Shown: one piece after another, positions 33,988 through 45,503 of the stretch
Position numbering within the stretch: position 1 is the stretch's first letter
Layout of the letters: each line of letters begins with the position of its first letter
Source: Larix kaempferi
Taxonomy: Eukaryota; Streptophyta; Pinopsida; Pinales; Pinaceae
Assembly (NCBI GenBank): GCA_027924585.1
Contig: BSBM01000372.1
Coordinates: 36,592,501 to 36,656,500 of the forward strand
Direction: 5' to 3'
Length of the DNA: 64,000 nt
The notes under the pieces: model-generated
The model's input: only the letters and a program-made list of their open reading frames with translations
Told to the model about the DNA's origin: nothing
Database searches by the model: none
Position numbers and translations under genes: made by a program

Positions 33988-34687
33988 ACCAGGCATAACT
34001 TGACTAATCAGATGGCATTGGAGCCTAAATCTAGTGTGTGGGGAGCCTTGCTTAATGTGTGCAAAATGCATGGTAATTTGTATTTAGCAGAACATGTTGT
34101 ACAATTCCTTTTTGAATTAGAGCCTGAAAATGCTACAAATTATGTGTTGCTGTCAAATATATTTGATGCAACTAGCAGGTGATTTGATGTAGCCAAGGTG
34201 AGGAAAATTATGAAATTAGAGTGTTGGAAAGGAGTCAAAGACGTAGATGGATTGAAATCAACAATGGGGTCCATGTTTTCCTTGTTGGCGACCAATCACA
34301 TCGACAAATGGAGAAAATTTATGCAAGCTAGATGAATTGAGTAGGGTTTTGGAAGAGGTAGACAGAGTATGTGCAGAACGCGATGATGTTGAAGGGGAGA
34401 AGAGGGAAGCGGCAAGCAGGGTATGTGCGGGACACGATGATTTTGAAGGGGAGAAGAGGAACAAGTTCTTTGTGGTCATAATAAGAAGCTGTTAATTGCT
34501 ACAAGAATATTTACATACTTCTTGACACCGATCCCAATTTCCAAGAATCTCTCGGTGTGTAGTGGATATCATGCTACTTCTAGTTCATTATAGAGATTTT
34601 GGCCAGGAGGTGGTTGTGAATGGTACCAACTCCACCCACCATCGTGAAGATGGATCATGTTCTCATACAAACCTGTCTACCAGATAA
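33988..34687 (+). pseudogene. PPR-DYW protein pseudogene, C-terminal fragment
   Basis: The sequence contains the C-terminus of a plant PLS-class pentatricopeptide protein. The E motif starts at MALEPKSSVWGALLNVCKMH (34012) and goes on to LFELEPENATNYVLLSNI, then KVRKIMK. E+ is at 34248 (WIEINNGVHVFLVGDQSH). The DYW domain is represented by KKLLIATRIF, PISKNLSVCSGYHATSS and, after a frameshift, GQEVVVN and HHREDGSCS. At least one stop (34180) and several frameshifts are present. A 60-bp segment (EGEKRE region, about 34365-34455) is duplicated. The deaminase-type zinc residues are damaged: HSE reads HNK and CxxCH reads CSGYH. Such proteins edit organellar RNA. No PPR repeats remain. Confidence 0.85.
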
Positions 34688-34689
34688 TC

Positions 34690-35530
34690 AAGGTTATTGT
34701 TTTATTGCATGAAAACACCATTTCACATTCTACGTGCAGTTATTTACTAGAATTCTTGTTGACAGTGTTTTGTTATGCATGAGTTATGACAATTTTTACA
34801 GTTTCCCATAGTCTAGACTCTAGACTATAAAATTCACTTTCTCATTTCTTATTACTGATTTTTTCTTTGGGTTTGCGGATTTTGAAATGAGAGGTCACAA
34901 ATAAGTATTATAATCAATAAAAAACCTGTGGGAATATCTCCAAGTCCTTGTTGTCATTACAGGTATGCCTCTCTTTTGGTGTAATAGGAAGTTTTGATGG
35001 ATTTAGTAGGTTTCCACCTCGGTTCTTACTATTTTTTTAGTATATTTATGCTATAATGTGCTTGGTTGACTGTCTCTTAACCCAAGAAACTATATTAGCT
35101 TCTAGATATCAAGGATGACACTTTATTAACTCTAATATTTTCAATTGTCAAGCCAATCATGAGTGTTCACAGTTCTAAATGATCATCTTTTTTGAAATAT
35201 TATTTCCAGTGTATACCAAAGACTTTTTATTCCATGAAAAAAAACTTTATACTCGATATTTTGAAGTTTGAAGTCATATTATACATAGTACTATCTTTTT
35301 TACTCTTGTTGAGCCTTAAGGACTCTATATAATGTAACTAGATCAAGTTTGTCATATATTCCTATTAGGTATAGTCTTTCTGGGACAATTAAGATCCATG
35401 AATATGCATTAAAACACAAAAAATGGATACATACATAAGGCTTTTATGCCTTTCCATCACCAGCAACATGCCAATTCATAAATAAATAAATAAACACCTC
35501 TAAAGAAGTTAACGTAGACAATGAACAATC
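34690..35530. other. No feature recognised
   Basis: AT-rich sequence without coding, repeat or RNA signal that I can support. Confidence 0.45.
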
Positions 35531-35532
35531 TT

Positions 35533-36442
35533 CTATAGGAGTTCTCCATCCTTGAACTCCTTCTTAGAAAAGGTTCCTTCTTGCAATGAAAGAGTTTGTT
35601 TAGATAACTTGTTTGCTTCATAATTGAATTCCTTATGGATATGAGAGAAAGAGATATCTATATATATATTCTTTTACCTTAAGAGCCCTATTTTAAAAAG
35701 GAGAAAGAGCCAAAATCTCAATTACACAGTTACCATCTGTCCAATCCATTAGAATCTTCAAGTATCCAAACATAGGGAATCCATACCTTTCTCCACTTCA
35801 CATTTCGTAAGAACCATAGATCCAAACACTTAGCTCTATTGTTTGTACCTTGTTCACCAGCATACCCTAGGATGAGATAATTATTTTCTGATAAATACAA
35901 AATACCTCCAGAGGAACACTTACCTGGAGTTACTTAACAGGCCCCATTAAAGAACCCCCATGCTTTTGAATAATGAATTTCAGGTATTCTAAATTTTTTT
36001 TGTGATTTTGACGTTTTAGGATTCAAGTATACACTTTATAAGAATTTGATTTGATAGCCTACCTTCCTAGTATTTTTGTGTATTCGTTGAAATATCATAT
36101 TGTTCCTCGAAATCCACAGTCCCCATATTAAAAAACAGTGAAGATCTTTGTGTGCTTCTACATACTTTACAAAAACCCAACTTTTAAATCACTCTAACAA
36201 ATAAAAAATTTCCATATGTTGTTTCCACCTGCTATCTGGAGAACTTCCTTCCAGATCTCTCTTATAAAGAGAAATTGACAAAGAGACGATCAACAGTTTC
36301 TTCATCTACTTTACAAAAAATATATCTACCATCCCCTTGCTAGTTTATGTTTCTTCCATTATCCCAATTAAAAATTGTGTTGGATAATGTGAACCATATT
36401 TTTTTCCGTTTTAGGGTAGTTATGAGATTTGGAACTACCTTC
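35533..36442 (-). pseudogene. LINE remnant: zinc-binding RT tail and RNase H
   Basis: On the minus strand, from 36442 downward: KVVPNLITTLKRKKIWFTLS, then FCKVDEETVDRLFVNFSL. This pattern fits the zf-RVT region found after RT in plant LINEs (one Cys of the pair reads Tyr). Next, near 35950-35790, GGILYLSENNYLILGYAG and TNNRAKCLDLW give the RNase H core. SHIHKEFNYEANKLSKQTL and a stop at 35533-35535 give its C-terminus. Frames shift several times. The order zf-RVT then RNase H is diagnostic of plant non-LTR elements. RT catalytic and endonuclease parts are not recognised. Confidence 0.7.
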
Positions 36443-37970
36443 CTCCATCATTTAATTTCCCCTACTTCTACTTACTTTATCTTTTATTCATAACTTAATT
36501 TGGCAGTATAATTTTGTATTTTGAATTGACAACACAATTATGCAAGAAAATCAATAGAGACTTAAGGAATACTCAATAGTTTTGAAATTTAAAATTCAAG
36601 GCATAAATGAGACCCATACATGAATTGTAGGGAAATTGTTGGCAAGTAATGAAAGGAATAAATGGCTTGTTTGAAAAATCCAATGGTAGGTGTTTGGAAA
36701 TGAAATTGAAAAATACACCACATGGTTTTGTGGATAAGGTAACCTATTGTACCCAATACCTATATCAATTGCCAGAATGAAAATTATTGTATCCACACTC
36801 GAATGATTGCCACCATCTCCCAGATCTATTCCAATGAATGTGGACCATAAGTCATTAATACTTAATCCATTTCCACTTCCTTAATTCATTGCAAAATACA
36901 ATGGATACTTCAATGGAAACTATGATGGAGACCCTGTGTAGTTATATTTTATTGTATATATTTATGGTTTCTTTCTAGTAAAAGAAGATGGTATGAATGT
37001 TTTTGGTTCACAATGTCATATAATTCTTTAGAGTTCAATAAAGCACGGAGTAATACTCCTTGACCATTGCATTCAATGAATTTTTACCTCGTTTTCCATT
37101 GAAAAAAACGGTTTCCCTCTATCATCCCTCGCCTTTGTTTTATGGTTTCCAAAGTATCACTATTTTGCATACTTTTATGCATTCATTTCAATGTTGGTAG
37201 TTTTATAGTGCATGCTGCTTGTTTTCTATCTAGATGAAATGAGCTTTGCGGAATATTGGTGGGCTAGTGAGAGATTTTTTTTAACAATGGTGGAATGAAG
37301 AGTGGTTTTGATGGATATAAAATGCATAAGGTTTCTTATTGGGAACTCTGGGACCATTCTTCATATCTATTGGGTTAGTAGAAAGAAGGTTTTCATTCAA
37401 CCCATAAATTAAAAAAAAAAGATAATATAATATTCCTCTAGTAATGTTGGTCATAATGCTCTTAGCTGCCACGGTGACTAATAGAGGCACGCATTCCTTC
37501 AATTATAAGTGTGGATATATTTTATGTGGTCTATGGAGTTCGGTGATATTGTATCCCATTATTCCTCCATTATAAAAAGTGAGGAAGAGAATTTATAGGC
37601 TGCCTTGTCCAGGATTGCTATAATCTTTTTTGGGTAAAATTATTTTGTGTGTAATGGGAAAACCATGATATATCTCTCTATAGTAATTGGATCATCCATA
37701 TGAGTAGGTACAGGGATGATTAAATACGCCTCACTAACTAATAACAAAATAATGTCGAATCTTGTCTCTTTGCGTCAATTTCACTTTAAACATCCATACA
37801 AATAAGTGAACAAGACTCAAATCTTGGTCATTTTCTATCCACACCAAACAATTGTATGTTTGTTTGAGATTATTTGTCAAAAAGGGAAGATCACGGGAGG
37901 CTAGCAAGTATTTAAAGAGCATGTTATATGAGCAAGTATTTACTTCTTACCAACACAAGGTTTTACTTTC
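36443..37970. other. No feature recognised
   Basis: AT-rich sequence next to the LINE remnant. It may include more of that element's decayed body, but I see no supporting motif. Confidence 0.4.
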
Positions 37971-38614
37971 TTGGATCTAGTAGAAGCCACATATAATTTA
38001 GAGGATTTTGCTACTACCTCTACAAGGACTCAGGGGTCTCCCTCTCTAATTTCTTCTATATTAGGATTAGAGGTTCCTAGCTCTTTTTATCAGAGAGATT
38101 CTCAGCCACAAATCCCAATTCTTGCATGCCCCCCCACTCGAGGTAGACTAGAAGGATCACCTCATATTTCCATGCCCTTCCATTAGATCGAAGCAACAAA
38201 CAACATTTCGAGCTCGAGAGTACTTCAGATCGTAGAGTGGTGAAACCTCGAGTCTCTCCTCAGCCTCCCCCCTTGGGAGATAGACCAATATGTTTGAGAT
38301 CGGTCTATAGGTGCAAGAGAATCCATCCGATGACACATCCTCATAGCGACAGAGTTTTCGGCTCTAGGACGACTCAAAATAGGGCACTTCTCACTCGTTG
38401 GATTTCCTCCTAGCCCTAGTGGAGTAGTCATAGATCTATTCATGGTTTGTTTCCTTCAACCTAGAATGATAGGAGAATAGAGTTTCCTTGTTCCTACATT
38501 GTCCCCAAGGTAATACAACTGGATCCCCCTCTGATACTTGAGGACTCCGACAGTGAACCAGTGCAACCCCCCTCGCCCCCTTCTCCATTCGTCATCATAT
38601 CCAAGAGACATTGA
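37971..38614 (+). pseudogene. Decayed coding-like fragment with Pro/Asp-rich tail
   Basis: Plus-strand frames 37971-38186 and 38471-38614 have protein-like composition. The last ends IQLDPPLILEDSDSEPV, then a proline-rich tail and a TGA at 38612. Several stops and frame changes separate them. No family recognised. Confidence 0.25.
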
Positions 38615-39189
38615 TCTCATTAGATTCTTCCTCATATATTTCTCTTTTTCAAATAGTATTGAGTTCTACAATTCCTACCATGGACACTCTCACTTTGTAA
38701 CACCACACTTACGATATTGTTATATACACTTTAGTTTTGGTTTTAGCTAGACTTAGGGCTTAGACTAGTTAGATATTTACCTAGACTATACTTTAAGTTT
38801 TCTTCCCTTTCTTTTATGAGAGTTTCTTTTGCACTCCCACATTGTACTTACACTGGATGTTTCTTTCAGTCCCGTTGACCTACTTTTCTGGTAATTTGTT
38901 GGACATTGATAAAATTATCTTATCTTAACTTATTTGAGACAATTGTGATTGTAAGAGGAGCATGTGGAATAGTTTATGAAGATTATCTAGAAGACATAGA
39001 AGATGAGCATGGACATCCAATGAGAATTGGGAAACAAGAAAATGAAGGGTAGAAAAATAGTGCAAATGAGTCTATAATGAAGGGTCGAAGTTGTTCTTGG
39101 GATTATTTGTCTGATGACTGAAAATAAAAATCATAGCTTTCCATGTCACAATACAAATCAGACCAAGGCCTACCTATTGTTCGAGGAAT

Positions 39190-39680
39190 AATATTCTAGA
39201 AGAAATCTGGGCATTGGATCTAGAATGTCAATGGTGGCATAGAACCATCTCTCTTCAGGACACTTCAATTACAAGGAACAGTTGCACCCGTAGATCCTCT
39301 TGCCTTTGGCACCTACTAGTTGTATCTACCTCCAGGAAAAAATTCCGATTAACATCAATCATGTGTGCAATATAGATGAAACAACTTTAATGAGTGCCTA
39401 GGATAATGAGCTTGTGGTATCTGAGGATCAACAACCTATCTCTACTTTATAACCTTTCTACGAAGTGTGAAATAGCAGAAATTGAGGCCTAGATAGTTCT
39501 GTTTTTAAGCCTTATTAGTGCAGATGGAATAATTTTCTTCATTTAAGGTGTCATCCAGGATCTCTTAGAGTTAGGATGCTTTGACTTATATGACTGCAGA
39601 CATTAGGAGTTCTTTGGGCATGAAGGAAAATACAAAAATTGTTCTCACGTCATTTTTAGACCAAACTTGAGGTTCTCCGT
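39190..39680 (+). repeat. Diverged repeat, inverted relative to 55860-56345
   Basis: The reverse complement aligns by eye with 55860-56345, with many substitutions but collinear blocks, for example TTAACATCAATCATGTGTGC and CATATGAGTCAAAGCA-like words. Conceptual translation has matching stop positions in both, so the family is non-coding here or was already dead when copied. Family unknown. Confidence 0.6.
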
Positions 39681-39951
39681 AAGTAAGAGACTTTAATATC
39701 ATTTATTAAATCAATGACTCAACTTGCATTCTATAATTGAATCAAATTTAAATGGAAGCCCTGATCCAAGGACATGGCAAGTTATTGCAAATTGGCTATG
39801 AAAAAGTGGTCATCGGGAATAGAGAGGAATTATATTTGTGTAAGTGAAATCAAGATATGGTAGTATATTGAGGTGAGTGTGTACACATGCCTAAGAAGTA
39901 CATTTCAAAAACAACTTATGGGGGTATAGAGATGGCTATGAATTTTCAGAA

Positions 39952-40079
39952 AAAAATAAAAATAAAAATAAAAAAAAATTAAAATTAAATTAAAATTAAA
40001 ATTAAAATAAAATAAAATAAATAAATAAATAAATAAATAAAAATAAAAATAAATAAATAAATAAAATAAAATAAAATTA
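39952..40079. repeat. A/T-rich microsatellite (AAAT, AAAAT)
   Basis: About 130 bp of AAAT, AAAAT and AAATT units with no G or C, ending about 130 bp left of element D. Confidence 0.9.
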
Positions 40080-40205
40080 TTTGTACCTAATAAATACATG
40101 TACGTTGAGGTGGAGTGCTTATTATTTCTTTGATCCTAAGTGTGTATACTCCCAATAAGGACATACAAATATTAGTTCATGATTGTAAATTAAGGACAAT
40201 TGGAT

Positions 40206-40210
40206 AAATG
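40206..40210. repeat. Target site duplication of element D, left
   Basis: AAATG, repeated exactly at 54657-54661 directly after the other LTR. Confidence 0.92.
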
Positions 40211-41129
40211 TGTTACGGAGAAAACTTCCTATAGCTTAGGGTGGACCACAACAGACAGTTGACTACCAGAAAATAACTCAATTGCCAATGCAATGCTATA
40301 TAAATGACAATGCTAAGATAATGGAGAAAAAACCAACCTTCAATCGGATGTTCGAAGTAGATCCTTGTTGAGATTTCAACTTCTACACTTGAACCTACAG
40401 ATTAGTCTCAACAAGTACAAGCAAGTGCATATAACATGTGAAAGGCATTAGCATAATCAATAGCATGATCCATGATATCATAAGCAAATATAACCCAATG
40501 TAATTTAACAATATTCACAACATCAATTGGACGAGAAAATGAGTATTTCCATTAATGAATAACAAGAAGTACAATATACGACCTCTTGCCGGCAACCAAT
40601 CTAAACCAAGAACTGGGTCTCTCCACTTGTGCCTCCACCACTTCAATCCCCCATGCAATGGCAAACTCAAACTATGAAAGGAGTTTGGTAGGTGAACATA
40701 AGGAGTTCACAACAACAAGGATCAATGAGTGTAGACTCAAGTCATGGCAAAAATCCACTTGAGTTATCTTGCTTTCTCTTTCTCCTCCCTTCCATACACC
40801 ATAAGAGTTCAATATATAGCCTTCCAAAGGTAAGTGAAAGGTTGAATCGAGTCGTTTCTGGATATATGGAGGGTCAAAGGTCACCCTAAGACTGCTTTTT
40901 CAGAGTAAAAGTAATTTTCTATTTTTTTTTTACCATTTTACTTGGTGTTTGCGGGCTATAGTGAAACAGCCTGCGTGTATGCTGGCTATAGTGGAATAGC
41001 TAGCATACAGGAACAAAAAATAGGGATTTGTGTGTTCCTAGAGGGAAAATGATAGATCTGAGTCAATAAAATGGATCCTAAAGGCCAATCAATGTCGATA
41101 CTCACAAGGTGAAAAATTACACTGTAACA
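40211..41129 (-). repeat. Element D 3' LTR
   Basis: 919 bp. On the minus strand it has a TATATA box near 40812-40818. A hairpin with 13-bp arms and one mismatch (40977-40989 / 40996-41008) surrounds GGCTATAG. Confidence 0.95.
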
Positions 41130-41142
41130 GATGCCCCCTAAT
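41130..41142 (-). other. Element D polypurine tract
   Basis: On the minus strand TTAGGGGGCATC abuts the 3' LTR. Short, with an interrupting pyrimidine pair, but placed exactly at the border. Confidence 0.7.
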
Positions 41143-43406
41143 GTGTGAGGTCAGAGAAGGTATTACGATGGCCGAAATACATTATAAATCTCATAAGTGG
41201 AGTGATGGAGACACAAATGGAGAGAGTAGCTCACTCATCATAATACAATAATATCTCTGAGTACATGTCGGTACAATACAACAATCTGATACAATGGCCA
41301 TGATAGGCAGTATATAGTGAATACATGTCATGAGTGGTCATAGCCATGACCCATACAGTAAGATATGGTCTCCTGCTGAAAAGGAAAAAACTGGTGCAAT
41401 ACTGGAGGTACAAACTGCTGATGTATGAGAAATAAGCTCTCATGAGTATAGTCACGATCAAGAGCAGCATACTAAATGCTACTAACGTCTGGGGTCTTCT
41501 ACACAAATCGTCTACGGTGCAAGTCCCATCAAGTGAATTAAAGATGTTGAGGTCGAACCTGATGTGACATCATCTGATTATCGGTCAATGATGTATACTG
41601 TTAACAGATGCGAGATAACCCACCAATAATGAAAATGGGAATCAAGGCACAAAGTACAATCATCAGAGTGTGAATAGATGTGCTGAGGTCAAATACTAAG
41701 ATGAATCCATCGATCAGGGGACATTGATGTATTCCCAAAATTGTTGATGGCGAGAGAACCTATCACTAATGACTGCAAGCCTCAAGGTACTCAACCGAAT
41801 CTAAGTCTCAATTCTGGAATAAATGAGTTGAAGTCGACAGAATGAAACTCGCTAGAAGGAGGGCATTAAGGAATCCCCCATCAACCAGCACGAGGTAACA
41901 ACTACGCTGAAATATTTGGAAGAACTCGGAAGAACGGACTGACTCAATAAGGATGGCCGACATGCAATAGTCAAGAGATATGAGGAGTGGCCGACTCTAG
42001 TTTTAGGACTTCCTTTGAACAAGAGCATGAGCAGATGGATAGACTTAGGCAACATGGACTCAATATAACAACAACTGTGTGATGTAGGAGGTATCAACAA
42101 AAGGGCTCCATAGTGATTGGAAGCTTAACCAATTGGTGGAGTAAAATTTGAGAAACGAGTACAACTCCTAAGGTCCTACTATAGTCCTGACTCATAATGG
42201 ATGGAGTGGAATGAATGCTTTGTTCAAAGGTGACACAACAACTGCCAACAGAAAGAAGTAAATATTCTCCCGTCCGACTTTTTGGAATATTTGATTATTT
42301 TTGTATTTTTCATATTTGGAAAGCCTGAAAAAGAATAAAATTGATTATAGTACAACAAGTGAGGGAACAAGTGTCAAATAGAAAGTAGACTAGTCCCAAG
42401 CAGTGGAACATACCTATGATCAATGCAAGGAAGCATGTGCAGGGTGTGGACACTCGGGGGGGTGTTCCCTCAGGGTCAAAAGTTCATCAAATTGTGAAAG
42501 GAAAATGAAAGCTCTGTAGGGCTCGACAAGGGAAGTGCTCAGGCACCAGGCTAACAATTGAGTAAGCGGGAGCTAGCAGAAGGCTCAAGCGGCAAGCAGG
42601 ATGATGCAATGCAATCACAACTTGGTAAAACTAGGGGAGTCCTTATGGGAGATGGCCAGCATAAGACAAAGTAGAGTATGAGTCTTTATCACAAAGTCAT
42701 GGCGTAACTACAAAGGACTCCCGATCCTAGGGAGAAACAACGGCATGGGTGCCAAAAGGCATAACAAGGCTCTAACTAGGGAACCCATGTTTGGACAAGC
42801 CCTACCACTAAATAACGACACTTCTATAACAATGTGAAGGTTCCGTGTCGGTTACAAAACGAGGTCGCACCTAGGGTTAATGACAAATGGTCAAAGGTCA
42901 AATTCATAATGTAGGTGAAAATGACATCTAACCTATATGACGGGTGTGAAATATACCTGCCATAGGCACGAAATGGTCAAAAAATTCAACTCTCATCGGA
43001 AAAATATGTTCAAAATAGTGCTCCAAGACATTTCATTAGTTTGAAACATCTTAAAATGGTGAAAACTATAGAAAAGTGGGTTTACAAAACTATTAATAGT
43101 AAAAATAAATTACTATTTACCAATTCATTTTCATTTTCATCCAAATAGTGGTTTTGGTTCGTTTTCACCTCCAAAGTTCAATTGCTCATTCCGAAAGTTG
43201 TGGGCATCTATTTCACGAACCATCTGGAGTAGGTTAGTCGTCTCACCCCACTCTTTCATTTGATAGCCTTTATTTCAGTTTTTAGTGGTCCATTATTTTT
43301 ATTAGGCAAGCCCTACTTCTCCATGGTGCTATGCGCGGGCTATAGCTCTACGGGTCACGGGTAGGGACTACTAGACACGGTCAATGCATGCGTTGACTAC
43401 GGGTAG
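41143..43406. other. Element D 3' untranslated region
   Basis: Part of the long segment between integrase and 3' LTR. No frame with a recognisable domain on either strand. Confidence 0.55.
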
Positions 43407-44459
43407 ATGCCCCTGCCTACTCTTTTTCCCACGTGTACGATCGTGAGGTTGGTTTTTCAAATGTTAAAAGCTAAAAAATATTTTGTTTCTTCCTCCAGGA
43501 TGGTTCTAGAGTTGAGGGAAAGAGAGCATGATGTTGTGGATGAGATGGTTCGCCAAGATTTTCTCGCACAGCAAGCACTACAAGCATGTGGCCTTTATAA
43601 ATTCTAGAACATTGGGGGTTTAAGGGCCCAAAACCAATTGCTCCGTTGGTTGATAGACTACTAGGACATAGACGCATAGAACTTCAACATGGATGGTCAA
43701 ACACTCTCCTTAGAGGTGGATGACATATATTTTATTACAGGGTTGTCCTGCCAAGGGGAGGTGGCTATTATTTGATCTCGCACTGTAGGTGGTGGGATCA
43801 TCATTCCCGACTACATAGAGCGGTGTTTTCCTCCTGACACCCAAAAGGTGGGGATTTTGGTACCCATTGGGGCCATAGTCAGTTTGAGTATGAAGATCAT
43901 AGTGTCCACTCTCATCAGGATTACAGGTTTAGCAGCTCTACACCAAGCTTCAAGGCCGGTGATGTTCTATGCCTCAGAGTGCATGAGGCCCATAGTATAT
44001 GACTGGTGCACAACGTTACTGGAATCTATGAAGACCCAGTTAACGGAGTGCAAGTGTGGGAAGGAAAATAACTTCAGGTATGGCAGTATACTATGCAACT
44101 TTTTCTTCGAGAGAGTTCTGGGGCTCAATCCGAGGGTTGAAGTCCCTCCGCATACTCTCCGTGACCCAGCCTTGACCCAGTGGGTAAAGGTTCTTACACG
44201 ACAACGTGGTGGCTCACTGGCATCACCATATACAAATGAGTTCTTCCACTGGTGGGATCGACAGGTCATTGCCATTGACGACTACCCATATGCCAAGATA
44301 GACTTCCGTGGCGATCGCGACATGCCGCTTCCTCTAGGGGCCGCGTTCGAAGACATCGGTATGTTACTCTTTTTATGTTTTGTATATTTAATTTTTTGGG
44401 ATTTTTTATTATATATGAAAATGCAAAAATATTTTTGGTGTAGTATCACATATTGACAT
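43407..44459 (+). pseudogene. Antisense additional ORF (aORF) of element D
   Basis: This frame runs opposite to gag-pol. Frame 0 is continuous from 43407 to 44456 apart from TAG 43605, TAG 43662, TAG 43677 and TGA 43773; the last 202 codons are open. Visible blocks: QALQACGLYKF, QNQLLRWLIDY, LEVDDIYFITGL, LHQASRPVMFYASEC, VYDWCTTLLESMKTQLTECK, SILCNFFFERV and FHWWDRQVIAIDDYPYA. The LLRWLIDY...DDIYFITGL part loosely recalls the plant mobile domain, but I do not assign it. Antisense extra ORFs at this place are known in Tat elements such as Retand and Grande. Function unknown. A GT...AG interval at 44359-44477 could be an intron. Confidence 0.7.
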
Positions 44460-44477
44460 TCCACTATTTGCTCGCAG
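44359..44477 (+). other. Candidate intron in the antisense ORF
   Basis: GGTATGTTAC at 44358-44367 and CTCGCAG ending 44477 fit plant splice sites. The 119-bp interval is T-rich, and sequence after it (REDQRASQDIVDG, ERYLALQ) again looks coding. The simple splice puts that sequence out of frame, so either this copy has an indel or the site is wrong. Confidence 0.4.
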
Positions 44478-44559
44478 ATGTTGGTCCGTGAAGACCAGAG
44501 GGCTTCCCAAGACATCGTCGACGGGGCAGGGGTGGAGAGGTATTTGGCGCTGCAGTAGA

Positions 44560-45503
44560 GCGCACATTAGAGACCGTATGGGTCAATCTATCTTGTATGA
44601 CCAACAAAGTCCCATATGACCAATGGAGTACCCATGATTGAGGTGGAGCATTTGACAGAGGTGATGCAACGACATGTTGTGGGAGTACTGGGCTCCTGGG
44701 TGCGACTACTGTGGCGCATAGCCCAAGTAGTTCACTACTACTATCAAACACATCCTGTCGAGGCAGTTAGGCCTCCTTTTAGGGCTTAGATATCTCAGAG
44801 TCCCATATTTTGTATCAATTATGTATATTTTTTAGAGCTACGGGGTCCAGTTTTGTATTGTGACATTACCTTTTTGGACATGTTATTTATAAAAAAATAT
44901 GATTCTCCGGTTCTACTATATGTGTATGTACAAATGTGTGAATGAATGTTTATTTGTGTGCTTCTTTATTGATGTGACAAATGCCAATCTAGGACATAAT
45001 TATCGTATGCATCAGATACATGATTAAAACATCTTGGAACATGAATGTATGTAATGGAAACAAAATGATGCTCCAAGAGCCTTACCCTTAAGAACCTCCG
45101 TAGTAATGTAGGATCCCTCACGCGATACCGGCCATTCAATTGAGACACAACCAGTTGTGAATCCAGGCGGACCTCTAAAGACTGGATACCATGCGAAATG
45201 GAATCCCAAAGTAGCTCAACTACAACACTTCACTTAGCCACATTATTGGATGTAGGACCGAGATAGGCACCTCCCGAAGACACAATCTAACGGTCCAGTG
45301 AATAAATAACCCACGCAGTAGAAGCGAGTCACTGCGTATGACGACTAGCACCATCCGTGAATCCTAAGAACACAGGAGATTCCGCTGAAATCTATCAACC
45401 AAACGGAAGCGAATTAGCAGATCTGAAAAACCAAAAGAAATCTAAACTATGTACAGAAGCAACTATACAATAGTATACAAAAGTACTAACTCGAGCTAGA
45501 AGC
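44560..45503. other. Spacer between aORF end and pol end in element D
   Basis: No domain on either strand. Short frames at 44464-45209 on the minus strand have no recognisable family. Confidence 0.45.

Noticed and set aside
43967-44275. 102-codon minus frame opposite the antisense ORF of D
   Set aside because: It is the shadow of the plus frame and has no domain of its own.
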